Source of the DNA: Phytoactinopolyspora halotolerans
GTDB taxonomy: Bacteria > Actinomycetota > Actinomycetes > Jiangellales > Jiangellaceae
Assembly (NCBI RefSeq): GCF_010550675.1
Contig: NZ_JAAGOA010000001.1
Span: forward strand, 186,001-250,000
DNA: 64,000 nt
Direction of reading: 5' to 3'
The notes below the pieces were generated by a model, which saw nothing but the letters and a program-made list of their open reading frames with translations, had not been told where the DNA came from and did no database searches. Numbering within the stretch: position 1 is the stretch's first letter; each line of letters begins with the position of its first letter. Below, piece after piece: positions 55,141 through 64,000 of the stretch. The translations under genes and the position numbers were made by a program.

Positions 55141-57450
55141 TCATGATGACGCTCCCGTGGCGTCATGCGACGCCACACCTGCTGCCGTCCTGGTCTCCTC
55201 CGACTGACTCCGTCGGACGCCGGCGAGCAGAAGCTGGGCGACATCGATGACCTCGACATTCTCGCCTTGGCCTGCGGACTGTGCCTGGGTGAGACCATCC
55301 GAGAGCATCACCCGGCAGAACGGGCAGCCGACCGCGATGGAGCCGGCTGCCGAGGCGTCATCCGTGGCGCCGCCACCGTCGCCGTCTCCTGGGCCGGCGA
55401 GCGTGTTCAGTGCTTCTTCGGTGCGATTGCTGTTGATGCGGGTGCCGATGCGCTCTTCCATCCACATCCGGGCGCCACCGGCTCCGCAGCAGAATGACGT
55501 GGACTTACTGCGAGGCATCTCCCGATACTGCACGCCGGGTAGGGAGCCGACCAGTTCCCGCGGCGGCTCGTAGACTTGGTTGTGGCGGCCCAGATAGCAA
55601 GGATCGTGATAGGTGACAGGCCGCCCGGCGACCTCTCCCTCGGGCGGCGCGACCGGGGTCAATCTCCCCTCCCGGACGAGCCGGTTGAGTAGCTGGGTGT
55701 GGTGGACCACCTCCAGCTCGAGGCCGAGCTGGGCGTACTCGTTCTTCAACGTGTTGAAGCAATGTGCGCAGCTGGAGACGACCCGGATCGCCTTGGTCTC
55801 CCGGAGGACCTCGACGTTCTGCAGCGCCAGTTGCTGGTAGAGGAACTCGTTGCCGGAGCGACGGGCCGGATCGCCGGTGCAGGTCTCGCCATCGCCGAGC
55901 ACGGCGAACGAGACACCCGCCGTGTGCAACAACTCTGCGACCGCCTGCGTGGTCTTCTTGGCGCGATCTTCAAAGGCGCCGGCACACCCGATCCAGAACA
56001 GCCAGTCGACCTCCTCGAGCGATTCCACGTCGACGCCGACCTGCTTGACGTCGAATGGGAGGTCCTTCGCCCAATCCATGCGCGCGGACGCGCTCATACC
56101 CCAAGGGTTCCCCGACTTCTCCAGGTTCTTGAACAGCCCGTTCAGCTCGCTCGGGAACTCGGTCTCGATCAGGGTCTGGTAGCGGCGCAGGTCGAGGATG
56201 TGGTCCACGTGCTCGATGTCGACCGGACACTGCTCCACACACGCGCCGCAGGTGGTGCAGGACCACAGGACGTCGGGGTCGATCACGGCACCCGACTCGG
56301 GCCGGGTGGGGTCGCCCTCGGTGGCACCCACGAGCGGGCGCTCAGCCTCGGCCAGGGCGTCCGCCGGTACGTTCGCCAGCTGCTCGGGCGTGGCCTGCTC
56401 GTCGCCCATCATGTCCTTGCTGCCGCCGGCCAGCAGATACGGGGCCTTGGCATAGGCGTGATCGCGGAGGTTCATCACGAGCATCTTCGGAGACAGCGGC
56501 TTGTCCGTGTGCCAGGCCGGACACTGCGACTGGCAGCGCCCGCACTCGGTGCAGGTGGAGAAGTCCAGCAGGCCCTTCCAGGAGAAATCCTCCACCCGGC
56601 CGACACCGAGCGCCGCGTCCTCGTCGAGGTCGTCGATGTTCTCGAAGTCGACCGGCTCGCCCTTGACCGTCAGCGGTTTGGCGGCGCCGAGCGCCGGCCC
56701 GCCGTCGGCGTTGCGTTTGAAGAAGATGTTGAAGAATGCGAGACCGCGATGCCAGGCGATCCCCATGGTCAGATTCCACGCGATGACGATGAAGAAGAGC
56801 CAAGAGACGCTGATCTTCACCGCGGCGACGACGTGTACCAGGGTCTCCACGTCCGCGGCGGCCACACCGGAGAACGCCTCACCGATGAAGAAGGTGAGCG
56901 GGAAGTGCGACGCGTCGCCGAGCAGACGGTACTCCATGCCCCGCAGCAGCAGAATGCTGATCGCGATGGTGGCGATGGTGAACTCGACGTAGTACGCCTG
57001 CCAGAACGACGACCCGAAGAAGCGTGACCGTCGTCCGGAAGCCCTGGGGTGCGAGCGCTGCCGTATCAGAATCAGCGTGCCGATCCCGGCCAGGGTCAAC
57101 CACGCGATCGTCTCGATGAACCACTCGAACGGACGCCAATCGCCGATCAGCGGCAGCACGTATTCCGCGTCGAACAGTTGCCCGTACGCGGTGACGAGGG
57201 TGGCGAACAGCAGGAAGAACCCGATCATGACGAACCAGTGCGCCACGGCGACGACCGGCCGCTTGAGCATCCGATTGTGCCCGAGGAACTCCCGGATCAG
57301 TGTCTTGGTCCGCTGCACCGGGTGGTCGGTGCGTCCGGGGGCTGGCTGGCCGAGCCGGATGGTCCGGACCATCCGGACGATGGCATCGGTGAGCACGATC
57401 AGCGCCAAGGCCGTGACGCCCAGCGATACGGCGACGGCGACGTATTGCAT
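55141..57450 (-). CDS. Membrane Fe-S oxidoreductase, EtfD/heterodisulfide-reductase-like
   Basis: 769 residues. Five to six N-terminal membrane helices (NarI-like, about 1-235) should carry heme or quinone sites. A soluble part follows with two [4Fe-4S] ferredoxin motifs (CTECGRCQSQCP and CTTCGACVEQCP) and two CCG domains (SSCAHCFNTLK and FCCGAGGARMWMEE). This domain set matches mycobacterial EtfD, which passes electrons from electron-transfer flavoprotein (fatty-acid beta-oxidation) to the membrane quinone pool. No etfBA genes are nearby. GTG or ATG usage is unambiguous only at 57450. Confidence 0.9.
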   Translation of the reverse strand: MQYVAVAVSLGVTALALIVLTDAIVRMVRTIRLGQPAPGRTDHPVQRTKTLIREFLGHNRMLKRPVVAVAHWFVMIGFFLLFATLVTAYGQLFDAEYVLPLIGDWRPFEWFIETIAWLTLAGIGTLILIRQRSHPRASGRRSRFFGSSFWQAYYVEFTIATIAISILLLRGMEYRLLGDASHFPLTFFIGEAFSGVAAADVETLVHVVAAVKISVSWLFFIVIAWNLTMGIAWHRGLAFFNIFFKRNADGGPALGAAKPLTVKGEPVDFENIDDLDEDAALGVGRVEDFSWKGLLDFSTCTECGRCQSQCPAWHTDKPLSPKMLVMNLRDHAYAKAPYLLAGGSKDMMGDEQATPEQLANVPADALAEAERPLVGATEGDPTRPESGAVIDPDVLWSCTTCGACVEQCPVDIEHVDHILDLRRYQTLIETEFPSELNGLFKNLEKSGNPWGMSASARMDWAKDLPFDVKQVGVDVESLEEVDWLFWIGCAGAFEDRAKKTTQAVAELLHTAGVSFAVLGDGETCTGDPARRSGNEFLYQQLALQNVEVLRETKAIRVVSSCAHCFNTLKNEYAQLGLELEVVHHTQLLNRLVREGRLTPVAPPEGEVAGRPVTYHDPCYLGRHNQVYEPPRELVGSLPGVQYREMPRSKSTSFCCGAGGARMWMEERIGTRINSNRTEEALNTLAGPGDGDGGGATDDASAAGSIAVGCPFCRVMLSDGLTQAQSAGQGENVEVIDVAQLLLAGVRRSQSEETRTAAGVASHDATGASS

Positions 57451-57531
57451 GGTGCCGGCTCCCTCCTCCTGTCTGCACCCCGTCGGAGCGAAGTGTTCGA
57501 TCCGTCGGAAACTAGACTACCCGCCGGTAAC

Positions 57532-58107
57532 TTAAGTCTGCGTCCGGTGGAAGCTCAAGTACGAACGGCTCGGTGTGGGGCCTCGCTGGCCCTGGTATCG
57601 CGAGCCGTACCGCGCCGAGCCGTACGGCTCCTCGGCTGGGCTGCTCAGCGCGAAGAAACAGAGCTGGCCGATCTTCATGCCCGGCCACAGCTTCATCGGT
57701 AACGTCGCCACGTTGGACAGCTCGAGCGTGACGTGTCCGTTGAAGCCGGGGTCGATGAAACCGGCGGTGGAGTGTGTCAGCAGTCCGAGCCGACCGAGTG
57801 AGGACTTTCCTTCGAGCCGAGCGGCGACGTCGTCTCCCAGGGTGACGATCTCGTACGTGGAAGCCAACACGAATTCGCCCGGGTGCAGAATGAACGGCTC
57901 CTCGGGGTGGGGCTCGACCATCCGGGTCAGGTCGGGCTGCTCCTGGGCCGGGTCGATGTGCGGGTAGCGGTGATTCTCGAAGACTCGAAAGTAGCGGTCC
58001 AGCCGGACGTCGATGCTGGACGGCTGCACCATGCCCGGGTCATAGGGGTCCAGGACGATCCGTCCCTTGTCGACGGCCGTCCTGATGTCTCGATCCGAAA
58101 GCAGCAT
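57532..58107 (-). CDS. dcd: dCTP deaminase
   Basis: 191-residue enzyme that makes dUTP from dCTP, feeding dTMP synthesis. The start [21 protein letters not shown] is the family standard, hence ATG at 58107 rather than 58134. Also seen: [43 protein letters not shown] (cut region) with the catalytic Glu, and the Gln of the uracil site in [11 protein letters not shown]. Actinobacterial members such as that of M. tuberculosis are bifunctional deaminase/dUTPase; whether this one is cannot be told by eye. Confidence 0.95.
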   Translation of the reverse strand: MLLSDRDIRTAVDKGRIVLDPYDPGMVQPSSIDVRLDRYFRVFENHRYPHIDPAQEQPDLTRMVEPHPEEPFILHPGEFVLASTYEIVTLGDDVAARLEGKSSLGRLGLLTHSTAGFIDPGFNGHVTLELSNVATLPMKLWPGMKIGQLCFFALSSPAEEPYGSARYGSRYQGQRGPTPSRSYLSFHRTQT

Positions 58108-58203
58108 GTTCGGACGATATCGAAGTCTCGGCACTATTCGGCACTCGATCCAGACGGACCAGCCGGATGAGACGATTCCGAGTCCGAGCTGTCACACATA
58201 CGA

Positions 58204-58240
58204 ATCGGCCCTGGACCACGATATGCGATCCAGGGCCGAT
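58204..58240 (-). terminator. Terminator after the glycine-betaine transporter operon
   Basis: Perfect 12-bp stem ATCGGCCCTGGA (58204-58215) and its complement (58229-58240), loop 13 bases, starting 24 bases beyond the stop of the binding-protein gene. Confidence 0.78.
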
Positions 58241-58263
58241 CGGTCGGGAGCGGGTGAGTGGCC

Positions 58264-59343
58264 TTAGCCGAGCTCGCCGTTCCTCCACTGGTCGAGGAAG
58301 TCCGGGTTCTCGTCCAGCCACTGTGCGACCGAACCCTCGTTGTCCTCGCGGTTGTTCTCCACGACCAGGATGTCCTCGATCTCGAGGAGCTGCTCGTTGG
58401 TCAGGTGCAGGTTCTTCAGCAGCTGAGCCGCGTTCGGGTACTCCTCCGTGAATCCGGGTCGACCCAGGTTGTACAGCCGCTCGGCCTCGCCCATGGCGCC
58501 TTCCGGGTCCTCCAGATCGCGGATGTCGTACGCCGCGTAGGCCCAGTGCGGGTGCCACAGGGTGACGACGATGTCTTCACCGGCCTCCGTGGCGGACTCG
58601 AGCTCGGCGAGCATCGCCTGAGTGGACGAGGTCGGGAAGTCCCAGTCATCCAGGCCGTACGTGGGAATCGCCTGCTCACGCGTGGTGGTCGTCAGGCCGG
58701 CACCTTCCTCGATACCGACGATCCGGCCGCCGTACTCATCCTCGAACTCGGCGAGCTCGGCAAGCGACTGTGCCGGCGAGTCGCTGTTCACCGCGATCGT
58801 CAGGAAGCCCTCGTCGAACCAGCAGCCCAGGTCCTCGAGCTGGTCACCCAGCTGGTCGATGTACTGGGCGTGCGTCCCGGGCAGCCAGGCGTCCATGAGA
58901 ATCTCGGCATCGCCGTCGGCGACGCCCTGGTACGCGGCAGCCGGGTCGAGCTCGGTCTCGGTGACCGTGTAGCCCTGCTCCTCGAGGGCCGCCTTGGCGA
59001 GCTCGTAGACGACGTAATTCTCATCCCAGCCGCTGAAGTTGGCGACCGAGATCTCGGTCGGGTCGTCCCCGGTTCCCTCCGGATCCGGGATCGGGGCCGA
59101 CTCCGACGCCGGAACACACGAGGCCGGATCGGCGTCGGCGATCAACCGCGTCTCGAGTGCGGCAGCCTCGCCCCCGTCGTCGCCCTCATCGTCACCGTCA
59201 CCGGACTCGTCACCGCCGGTGTCGTCGGTCTCCTCAGTGGTCGTGTCGTCGCCGTTGCCGTCATCGTCGTCGCCGCAAGCGGCGAGCAGCAGCCCACCGG
59301 CCAGCAGGCCAGCGGTCACAGCGGTAAATCGGGATTTCCGCAT
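58264..59343 (-). CDS. Glycine-betaine ABC transporter substrate-binding lipoprotein
   Basis: 359 residues of the OpuAC/ProX family. Lipoprotein signal peptide with lipobox LLAAC near residue 22, acidic low-complexity linker (about 25-70), then the binding domain with ANFSGWDENYVVYELAKAAL, DAWLPGTHAQYI and WFDEGFLTIAVNS, rich in aromatics for quaternary-ammonium binding. It is the last gene of the ATPase-permease-binding protein operon; 41 bases separate it from the permease. Confidence 0.93.
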   Translation of the reverse strand: MRKSRFTAVTAGLLAGGLLLAACGDDDDGNGDDTTTEETDDTGGDESGDGDDEGDDGGEAAALETRLIADADPASCVPASESAPIPDPEGTGDDPTEISVANFSGWDENYVVYELAKAALEEQGYTVTETELDPAAAYQGVADGDAEILMDAWLPGTHAQYIDQLGDQLEDLGCWFDEGFLTIAVNSDSPAQSLAELAEFEDEYGGRIVGIEEGAGLTTTTREQAIPTYGLDDWDFPTSSTQAMLAELESATEAGEDIVVTLWHPHWAYAAYDIRDLEDPEGAMGEAERLYNLGRPGFTEEYPNAAQLLKNLHLTNEQLLEIEDILVVENNREDNEGSVAQWLDENPDFLDQWRNGELG

Positions 59344-59384
59344 TTTCTCTCCTTGGATGTGACTACACAGAACACTCCGGGAGA

Positions 59385-60272
59385 TCAGTCCCGGACTCGG
59401 CTGGCCCGCACCACTGGTGCGCGGTCGGCGAGCGCAGCCACAATTCGGTCGAGATAGATCGCCAGCACCACGACCGCCAGACCGGCTTCGGATCCGCGTG
59501 GGATGCTCAACCCGTTCAGTCCACCGACGACCTCACCGCCGAGTCCGCCGGCGCCCACCAGAGCTGCCAGCACCACCATCGACAGCGACAGCATGATGAC
59601 CTGGTTGATTCCCGCCATGATGGTCGGCAGCGCCAGCGGCAGTTGAATCTGCCGCAAGATCCGCCCAGGAGCCGCGCCGAAGGCCTGGCCGGCCTCGACG
59701 ACCTCAGCGTCGACCTGCCGGATGGCGAGTTCAGTGAACCGGACGCCTGGGGGCATGGCGAAGATGACCGTGGACACGATCCCGGGAACCTGACCGATGC
59801 CGAAGGCGAACAGCGTCGGGATCAGATAGACCATGGCCGGCATGGTCTGCATGAAGTCGAGGACCGGGCGGACCATCTGGCTGACGGTCGACGACTTCGC
59901 TGCCCAGATGCCCAGGGGTATGGCCAGGATGGTAGCGATGGCCGCCGCCAGCAAGATCAGCGACAACGTATCCATCGAGCGGTCCCACTGGCCCATCGCG
60001 GCGATGAGATAGAAGGCCACAACCGTGAAGACGGCGAACTGCCACGACCGGGCGATCCACCCGAGCGCGGCGAAGATGACGATCATCACCAGGAAGGGCG
60101 GCGCACTCAGCAGGTCGAACAGTGCGTCGTACCCGGTCTGCAGTGCGGTCTCGACAACATCGATGATGGGATCGAACGTGTCGAGGAACCAGTCGAACGC
60201 GTCGGCGATCCATTGACCCACCTCGAGATCAGGATCGAGAGGATCGAAAGACTCGGATTCCGCCCGGATCAT
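59385..60272 (-). CDS. Glycine-betaine/proline ABC transporter permease
   Basis: 295 residues, OpuAB/ProW family: an N-terminal amphipathic region (WIADAFDWFLDTFDPIIDVV), then five to six membrane helices. Family motifs include ILAIPLGIWAAKSSTV, LDFMQTMPAMVYLIPTLFAF, IFAMPPGVRFTELAIRQV and the EAA-like EAGQAFGAAPGRILRQIQLPLA. The start overlaps the ATPase stop by four bases (ATGA). Confidence 0.95.
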   Translation of the reverse strand: MIRAESESFDPLDPDLEVGQWIADAFDWFLDTFDPIIDVVETALQTGYDALFDLLSAPPFLVMIVIFAALGWIARSWQFAVFTVVAFYLIAAMGQWDRSMDTLSLILLAAAIATILAIPLGIWAAKSSTVSQMVRPVLDFMQTMPAMVYLIPTLFAFGIGQVPGIVSTVIFAMPPGVRFTELAIRQVDAEVVEAGQAFGAAPGRILRQIQLPLALPTIMAGINQVIMLSLSMVVLAALVGAGGLGGEVVGGLNGLSIPRGSEAGLAVVVLAIYLDRIVAALADRAPVVRASRVRD

Positions 60273-61579
60273 GCCGCACCTCCGTCGGTGGACCGTGCGG
60301 AGACCTCGGCCGGCTCGGCCACCGCCGGCTCTGCCGGTTCGTCCGGAGGTCCGTCGGATCGACCTTCGCCCCCGGGGTGTTCACCCGCGTGAACCACCTC
60401 TGCGACGTTGGCCATCGCGGACAGCAGCGTCACCCGTGGAACCACGCCGACCAGGTGTTTGTCGTCATCGACCACGGCGAGCGGCAGCGGCGACTCGGCC
60501 GACGGCGCGAACAGGTCGGCCAGCACCGTGTCCTGATGGACCGAAGCCACATCGGTGTCGATGATGGACTGCAGCGTCTGATCGCCCCGCTTCACCGCCT
60601 TGACGACGTCCTTGTCATAGACGACGCCGTGCAGCAGGTTGTCTCGCCGTCCAACCGCGAACGCGGCGCTGGCCTGCTTCTCACGCATGGTGTGCTGCGC
60701 TTCACGGGGGCCGGCGTTGGCGTTCACGATGTACTGCGCGGGCTCCATCACGCTCGCTGCGCTGAGCACCCGTGTCCGGTCGACGTCGGCGACGAACTGG
60801 GCCACGTAATCATTGGCCGGGTCGTTCAGCACCTCTTCGGCCGTACCGATCTGCACGATGCGTCCGGCACGCATGACCGCGATCCGGTCGCCGAGCCGCA
60901 TCGCCTCGTTCAGGTCGTGCGTGATGAAGATGATCGTCTTGTTCAGCGAACTCTGAAGCTGGATGAGCTGATCCTGCATCTCCCGCTTGATCAGCGGGTC
61001 GAGTGCGGAGAACGCCTCGTCCATCAGCATGATGTCGCTGCCCGCGGCGAGTGCACGCGCCAGGCCGACGCGCTGCTTCATCCCTCCGGACAGCTGGGCT
61101 GGATATTTGTCGTCCCAACCGGCGAGACCGACCAATTCGAGCGCCTCGGACGCGCGCTTGAACCGCTCGGCCTTGTCCACCCCTTGGATGTCCAGCGCGT
61201 AGGCGGCGTTCTGCACGACCGTGCGGTGGGGCAGCAGCGCGAAGTGCTGGAAGACCATGCTGATCTTCTCCTTGCGCACTTGACGCAATTCCGCATCACC
61301 GGCACGGGCGATGTTCGTGTCGCCGATGTAGACGTCCCCCGCCGTGGGTTTCCAGAGGCCGTTGAGCATCCGGATCAACGTAGACTTGCCGGAGCCGGAC
61401 AACCCCATCACGACGAAGATCTCTCCAGGCTCGACCTCGAAGCTGGCGTCGATGACGGCAGCGGTGGCGCCGAGCTTGGCGACGTCCTGTGCGGTGGCGC
61501 CCTCTTCGAGCATGCTCACCGCCTGTTCGGCCTTGCGGCCGAACACCTTATAGAGTCCTTCCGCGCGTACCGCGGCCAA
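60269..61579 (-). CDS. Glycine-betaine ABC transporter ATPase with CBS domain
   Basis: 436-residue OpuAA/ProV-type ATPase for uptake of the osmoprotectant. Walker A GLSGSGKST, signature LSGGMKQRVGLARALA, Walker B IMLMDEAFSALDP, and the family N-terminal FGRKAEQAVSMLEEGATAQD. The C-terminal CBS-like region (about 310-405; QSIIDTDVASVHQDTVLADL, LVGVVPRVTLLSAM) is the ionic-strength sensor in OpuA. Osmotic regulation of transport is therefore likely. First gene of the operon, with its control region at 61580 onward. Confidence 0.95.
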   Translation of the reverse strand: MAAVRAEGLYKVFGRKAEQAVSMLEEGATAQDVAKLGATAAVIDASFEVEPGEIFVVMGLSGSGKSTLIRMLNGLWKPTAGDVYIGDTNIARAGDAELRQVRKEKISMVFQHFALLPHRTVVQNAAYALDIQGVDKAERFKRASEALELVGLAGWDDKYPAQLSGGMKQRVGLARALAAGSDIMLMDEAFSALDPLIKREMQDQLIQLQSSLNKTIIFITHDLNEAMRLGDRIAVMRAGRIVQIGTAEEVLNDPANDYVAQFVADVDRTRVLSAASVMEPAQYIVNANAGPREAQHTMREKQASAAFAVGRRDNLLHGVVYDKDVVKAVKRGDQTLQSIIDTDVASVHQDTVLADLFAPSAESPLPLAVVDDDKHLVGVVPRVTLLSAMANVAEVVHAGEHPGGEGRSDGPPDEPAEPAVAEPAEVSARSTDGGAA

Positions 61580-61933
61580 AGCCTCACCTCTCGCTAGTCG
61601 GCCACGCGACGCACCGGATGCCCCGGGCGGGCCGTTCGGTGCCGTAGGGGCACCAGTGAGCCACGCGACTAGTCGACTTCAGATGGGGTTCAGGCGTGTC
61701 GCCGCGCTCGGTGACCGCCGTGTCGCCGTTGACTCAGCCGGGTGGCGACGATGGTCGTCGCCTCCACCTGACCAGTCGGGCGAACCCCACCTCGTCCTGG
61801 TCCAACCCCTAACGCTATACGAACGGTTTACCTGGTCGCACGCGGCGGGCCGTTGCGTTGCCGACAACGTGCGGCGATCGAGACGAGATCGCAACGACTC
61901 GTCTCACTCCATGGACTGCCTTCGGTGGGGCGG
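61580..61933. other. Non-coding leader region before the betaine transporter
   Basis: About 350 bases with no credible gene. It contains the opuA promoter region and an unusual repeat pair: CTAGTCG at 61594-61600 and CGACTAG at 61666-61672, next to a repeated GCCACGCGAC (61601-61610 and 61660-61669). Between them lies a GC-rich segment that could fold (GCCCCGGGCGGGC and GTGCCGTAGGGGCAC). Confidence 0.5.
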
Positions 61934-63163
61934 TCAACTGCTCCGTAATGCCACGATAGGCTCGATCGTCGATGCGCGCCAGGCCGGATACAGGCCGGCA
62001 AGCAATCCGATGGCGGCTCCGAGGATCGGCGCGACCACAGCGAGGCGGTAGTCCAGCAACGGCGTCCATTCGCGCAGTGCAGAGACGCCGACGGTGGCCA
62101 GCACACCGGACGCGGCCCCGATCAGGCCGCCGAGGAAGCCGATGACGACGCTCTCCACGACGAACTGGCCGGCGACGTGAGCCCTGGCGGCACCGACAGA
62201 ACGCCGGAGCCCGATTTCCGACGTTCGCTCCATGACCGAGAGTAATGTGACGTTCGCGATACCGAGACCTCCGACTAGCAGGGCGAGTCCGCCCAGGGCG
62301 AGGAAGAGTAGGTTCACGTCGCCGGACACGTCGTCTCGCAATGTCCCCGGCGCGGGCGGAACGTCGACACTCAGCAGCTCGGGGTTGTTCGGTGCTACCG
62401 CCAACGGTGCCTGAGCTCCGATGAGCTGCGCGGCGCCCAGTTCGGTGCGGATCTCGAGCGCGGACGGCGCGTCGAGTTCATACAGGTCCTGTGCCGTGCC
62501 GATCGGCATGATCACCGCATCCAACAGCTCCGTGCGGTGCGATGTGCTGTCGAGCACGCCGATGACCGTGAACGGGCGATCACCGATGAAGATCGATGGT
62601 TGCGCGTCCACCCGGGTGATGCCGAGCCGGTCCGCGGCGTATCGACCGAGAACGACGACCTGATCAGCGCGACCGTCATGGCCGGCGTCGAAGAACCGTC
62701 CGGTGGACAGGATCGCGTTGACGGCGCTGAACAAGCCGGTAGACGCGGCCGCGACCGGGATGTCATGGTCCACGGTGCCGCCCGGATCAGCGACCGGAAG
62801 GCCGCGTATCGCGGCGTCACCGGTGTCGACCTGGGCGAAGACTCCTGCCACTGCTACGCCGGCCAGACGGGCGACACGTTCGTCTGCGTCCCACGGGAGC
62901 ACCGTGATCCGGACACTGCTGTCTCCGGTGTCCCGCTCACTCGCTTCTACGACGACGCGCGTGGCGTTGGCGGCGTCGAAGCGCCCGGAGATCTGACCCG
63001 ATGCCGTCTGGCCGAGGCCGACGGTGGCGACCAGCGCCGCGATCCCCATCACGGTGCCGAGCGTGGTCAGTGCCAACCGGGACGGCCGGGCGGCCACTCC
63101 GGCCAGCGCCTCGCGGAGCAGGTCACGTACGGACAGCCGGCGACGCAGTGATGCCCGCCTCAT
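61934..63163 (-). CDS. MacB-type ABC transporter permease
   Basis: 409 residues of the MacB/FtsX permease family: N-terminal membrane helix (LALTTLGTVMGIAALVATVG), a large extracytoplasmic MacB_PCD domain (about 60-270), and three C-terminal helices within the FtsX domain (LLFLALGGLALLVGGLGIAN, VESVVIGFLGGLIGAASG, VVAPILGAAIGLLAGLYP) with VMERTSEIGLRRSVGA. Export of peptides or antibiotics or mechanotransmission are known roles for the family; the substrate is unknown here. Overlaps the ATPase gene by four bases. Confidence 0.93.
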   Translation of the reverse strand: MRRASLRRRLSVRDLLREALAGVAARPSRLALTTLGTVMGIAALVATVGLGQTASGQISGRFDAANATRVVVEASERDTGDSSVRITVLPWDADERVARLAGVAVAGVFAQVDTGDAAIRGLPVADPGGTVDHDIPVAAASTGLFSAVNAILSTGRFFDAGHDGRADQVVVLGRYAADRLGITRVDAQPSIFIGDRPFTVIGVLDSTSHRTELLDAVIMPIGTAQDLYELDAPSALEIRTELGAAQLIGAQAPLAVAPNNPELLSVDVPPAPGTLRDDVSGDVNLLFLALGGLALLVGGLGIANVTLLSVMERTSEIGLRRSVGAARAHVAGQFVVESVVIGFLGGLIGAASGVLATVGVSALREWTPLLDYRLAVVAPILGAAIGLLAGLYPAWRASTIEPIVALRSS

Positions 63164-63951
63164 CGCTCCACCCCGTCCACATCACGGTGTCCTAGCGCGT
63201 GCGGCCGCTGAACCACATCGTGCAGAACGTCCGGGTGATCTACGACCTGGGACAGGGTGCCGTCGGTGATTCGGACGCGGCGGTCCGCCCGCTTGCTGAC
63301 GTCGTCGTCATGGGTGATCACGGCCAAGGTGAGACCCTCCATGTGGAGCTTGTCGAATACGTCGAGTACGGCGTCGGCGTTCACCGAGTCCAGGTTGCCG
63401 GTCGGTTCGTCGGCGAGCAGCAGGCTCGGTGCCGGAGCGAGGGCACGAGCGATCGCCACTCGCTGCCGCTCCCCGCCGGACAGGGTCTGTGGGCTGAACT
63501 CGACGCGGTGTGCCAGCCCTACCCGCTCCAGCGTCCGGCGGGCGCGCTCCGCTCGTTCGCGGCGCGGGATGCGCCCGTAGAGCATCGAGAGCTCCACGTT
63601 CTCCAGCACGCTGCGGTGTGGAAGCAGGTGGAACGCCTGGAAGACGAAGCCGATCCGCTCACCGCGCAACTGCGACCGTTGCCGTTCGGAGAGCCGGCTG
63701 ACGTCGACGCCGTCCAGCCGGTAGGTGCCGGCGCTCGGCCGGTCGAGCAGCCCCAGCAGGTGCAGCAGGGTGGACTTGCCCGAACCGGAGGGTCCGACGA
63801 TCGACAGGTACTCGCCGTCGGCGATGGTCAGGTCGATATCGCGTACCGCGTCGACCTTCGGCGGGCCGGTGAAGGAGCGGCCAACGCCGACCATCTCCAC
63901 GACGGGCGGGCGGAGGAATGCTCCGCCGCGACCGGCATCACTCCGCGTCAT
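63160..63951 (-). CDS. MacB/LolD-type ABC transporter ATPase
   Basis: 263 residues. Walker A GPSGSGKST, the Q-loop region IGFVFQAFHLLPHRSV, signature LSGGERQRVAIARALA, Walker B LLLADEPTGNLD and H-loop VITHDDD. After the core there is a His/Asp/Val-rich tail (VVDHPDVLHDVVQRPHALGHRD). ATG at 63951 is chosen: GAGG lies nine bases upstream, whereas the ATG at 63966 has no ribosome site. It overlaps the end of the upstream partial gene by 14 bases. Confidence 0.93.
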   Translation of the reverse strand: MTRSDAGRGGAFLRPPVVEMVGVGRSFTGPPKVDAVRDIDLTIADGEYLSIVGPSGSGKSTLLHLLGLLDRPSAGTYRLDGVDVSRLSERQRSQLRGERIGFVFQAFHLLPHRSVLENVELSMLYGRIPRRERAERARRTLERVGLAHRVEFSPQTLSGGERQRVAIARALAPAPSLLLADEPTGNLDSVNADAVLDVFDKLHMEGLTLAVITHDDDVSKRADRRVRITDGTLSQVVDHPDVLHDVVQRPHALGHRDVDGVER

Positions 63952-64000
63952 CGGTCGTCGCCTCATCGTCCGACTCGGACCGGTCGCCGGAGCCGTCGTC
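63938..64000 (-). CDS. Partial gene, C-terminal end only
   Basis: An open minus-strand frame enters from beyond the window and ends with TGA at 63938-63940. Only about 20 residues are visible, an acidic Ser/Asp/Glu-rich tail ending SDDEATTDDAE. It overlaps the MacB-type ATPase start, so it is the upstream gene of the same operon. In such operons this is commonly a HlyD/MacA-type membrane-fusion-like protein, but the visible piece carries no domain to prove it. Confidence 0.55.
   Translation of the reverse strand, partial: DDGSGDRSESDDEATTDDAE

Noticed and set aside
61656-62051. 131-residue plus-strand frame in the leader before the betaine transporter.
   Set aside because: No ribosome site, no family resemblance, and its 3' part overlaps the MacB-type permease on the other strand.

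Overview
The window is 64 kb of high-GC actinobacterial chromosome from just downstream of the replication origin. Several blocks are diagnostic: gyrB-gyrA followed by a DUF3566 membrane protein, tRNA-Ile, tRNA-Ala and a DLW-39 family micro-protein; crgA; and the fhaA-fhaB-pstP-rodA-pbpA-pknB growth and division cluster. GTG starts and 1-4 base start/stop overlaps are frequent. Gene content would fit a filamentous or soil actinomycete (for example the Jiangellales or relatives), but the genus cannot be fixed from sequence reading alone.

Layout. 57-6927: gyrase genes; gyrA carries a 419-residue intein directly after the catalytic tyrosine. 7008-10175: tRNA-Ile, a small accessory insertion (two short minus-strand genes, a gene-free stretch, one excisionase-like HTH gene), the DLW-39 protein, tRNA-Ala and a coiled, lysine/alanine-rich membrane protein. 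10494-13927: cyclophilin, rhomboid protease, DnaA-box-like sites, crgA, DUF881 protein, pabA/trpG. 14065-21819: minus-strand FHA/phosphatase/RodA/PBP/kinase operon controlling peptidoglycan synthesis. 22024-24484: tRNA-Leu, a stretch rich in inverted repeats, and a DrrAB-type ABC exporter.

24744-32922 is a catabolic island: FadR-type regulator, CUT1 sugar transporter (binding protein and two permeases, no ATPase), SDR dehydrogenase, glucarate-dehydratase-like enolase-superfamily enzyme and a cytoplasmic six-hairpin glycosidase-like protein. It looks like uptake, hydrolysis, oxidation and dehydration of a sugar-acid-yielding oligosaccharide. 32990-36623: soxR with its own operator, DUF2786 protein, TetR regulator, CAP-domain protein. 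36822-40587: folate genes folP-folB-folK with DUF3180, then purD. 40784-48071: phosphatase, nitroreductase, ptsH, fba, DUF3151, purA, TetR, and a DUF1648/GntR pair with a clear operator. 48200-53339: oligopeptidase B, a PQ-rich membrane protein, and a DUF1469-DUF3618-YihY set.

53334-55072 is a three-gene operon (ribbon-helix-helix protein, DUF4097 protein, small basic protein) behind an apparently leaderless promoter with helically phased repeats. 55141-64000: an EtfD-like Fe-S oxidoreductase, dcd, a complete glycine-betaine ABC transporter, and a MacB-type ABC exporter whose upstream partner runs off the window edge.

No CRISPR array, insertion sequence, rRNA or prophage was seen. The most notable items are the gyrA intein, the catabolic island, the RHH/DUF4097 operon, the accessory insertion beside tRNA-Ile, and several strong inverted-repeat structures.
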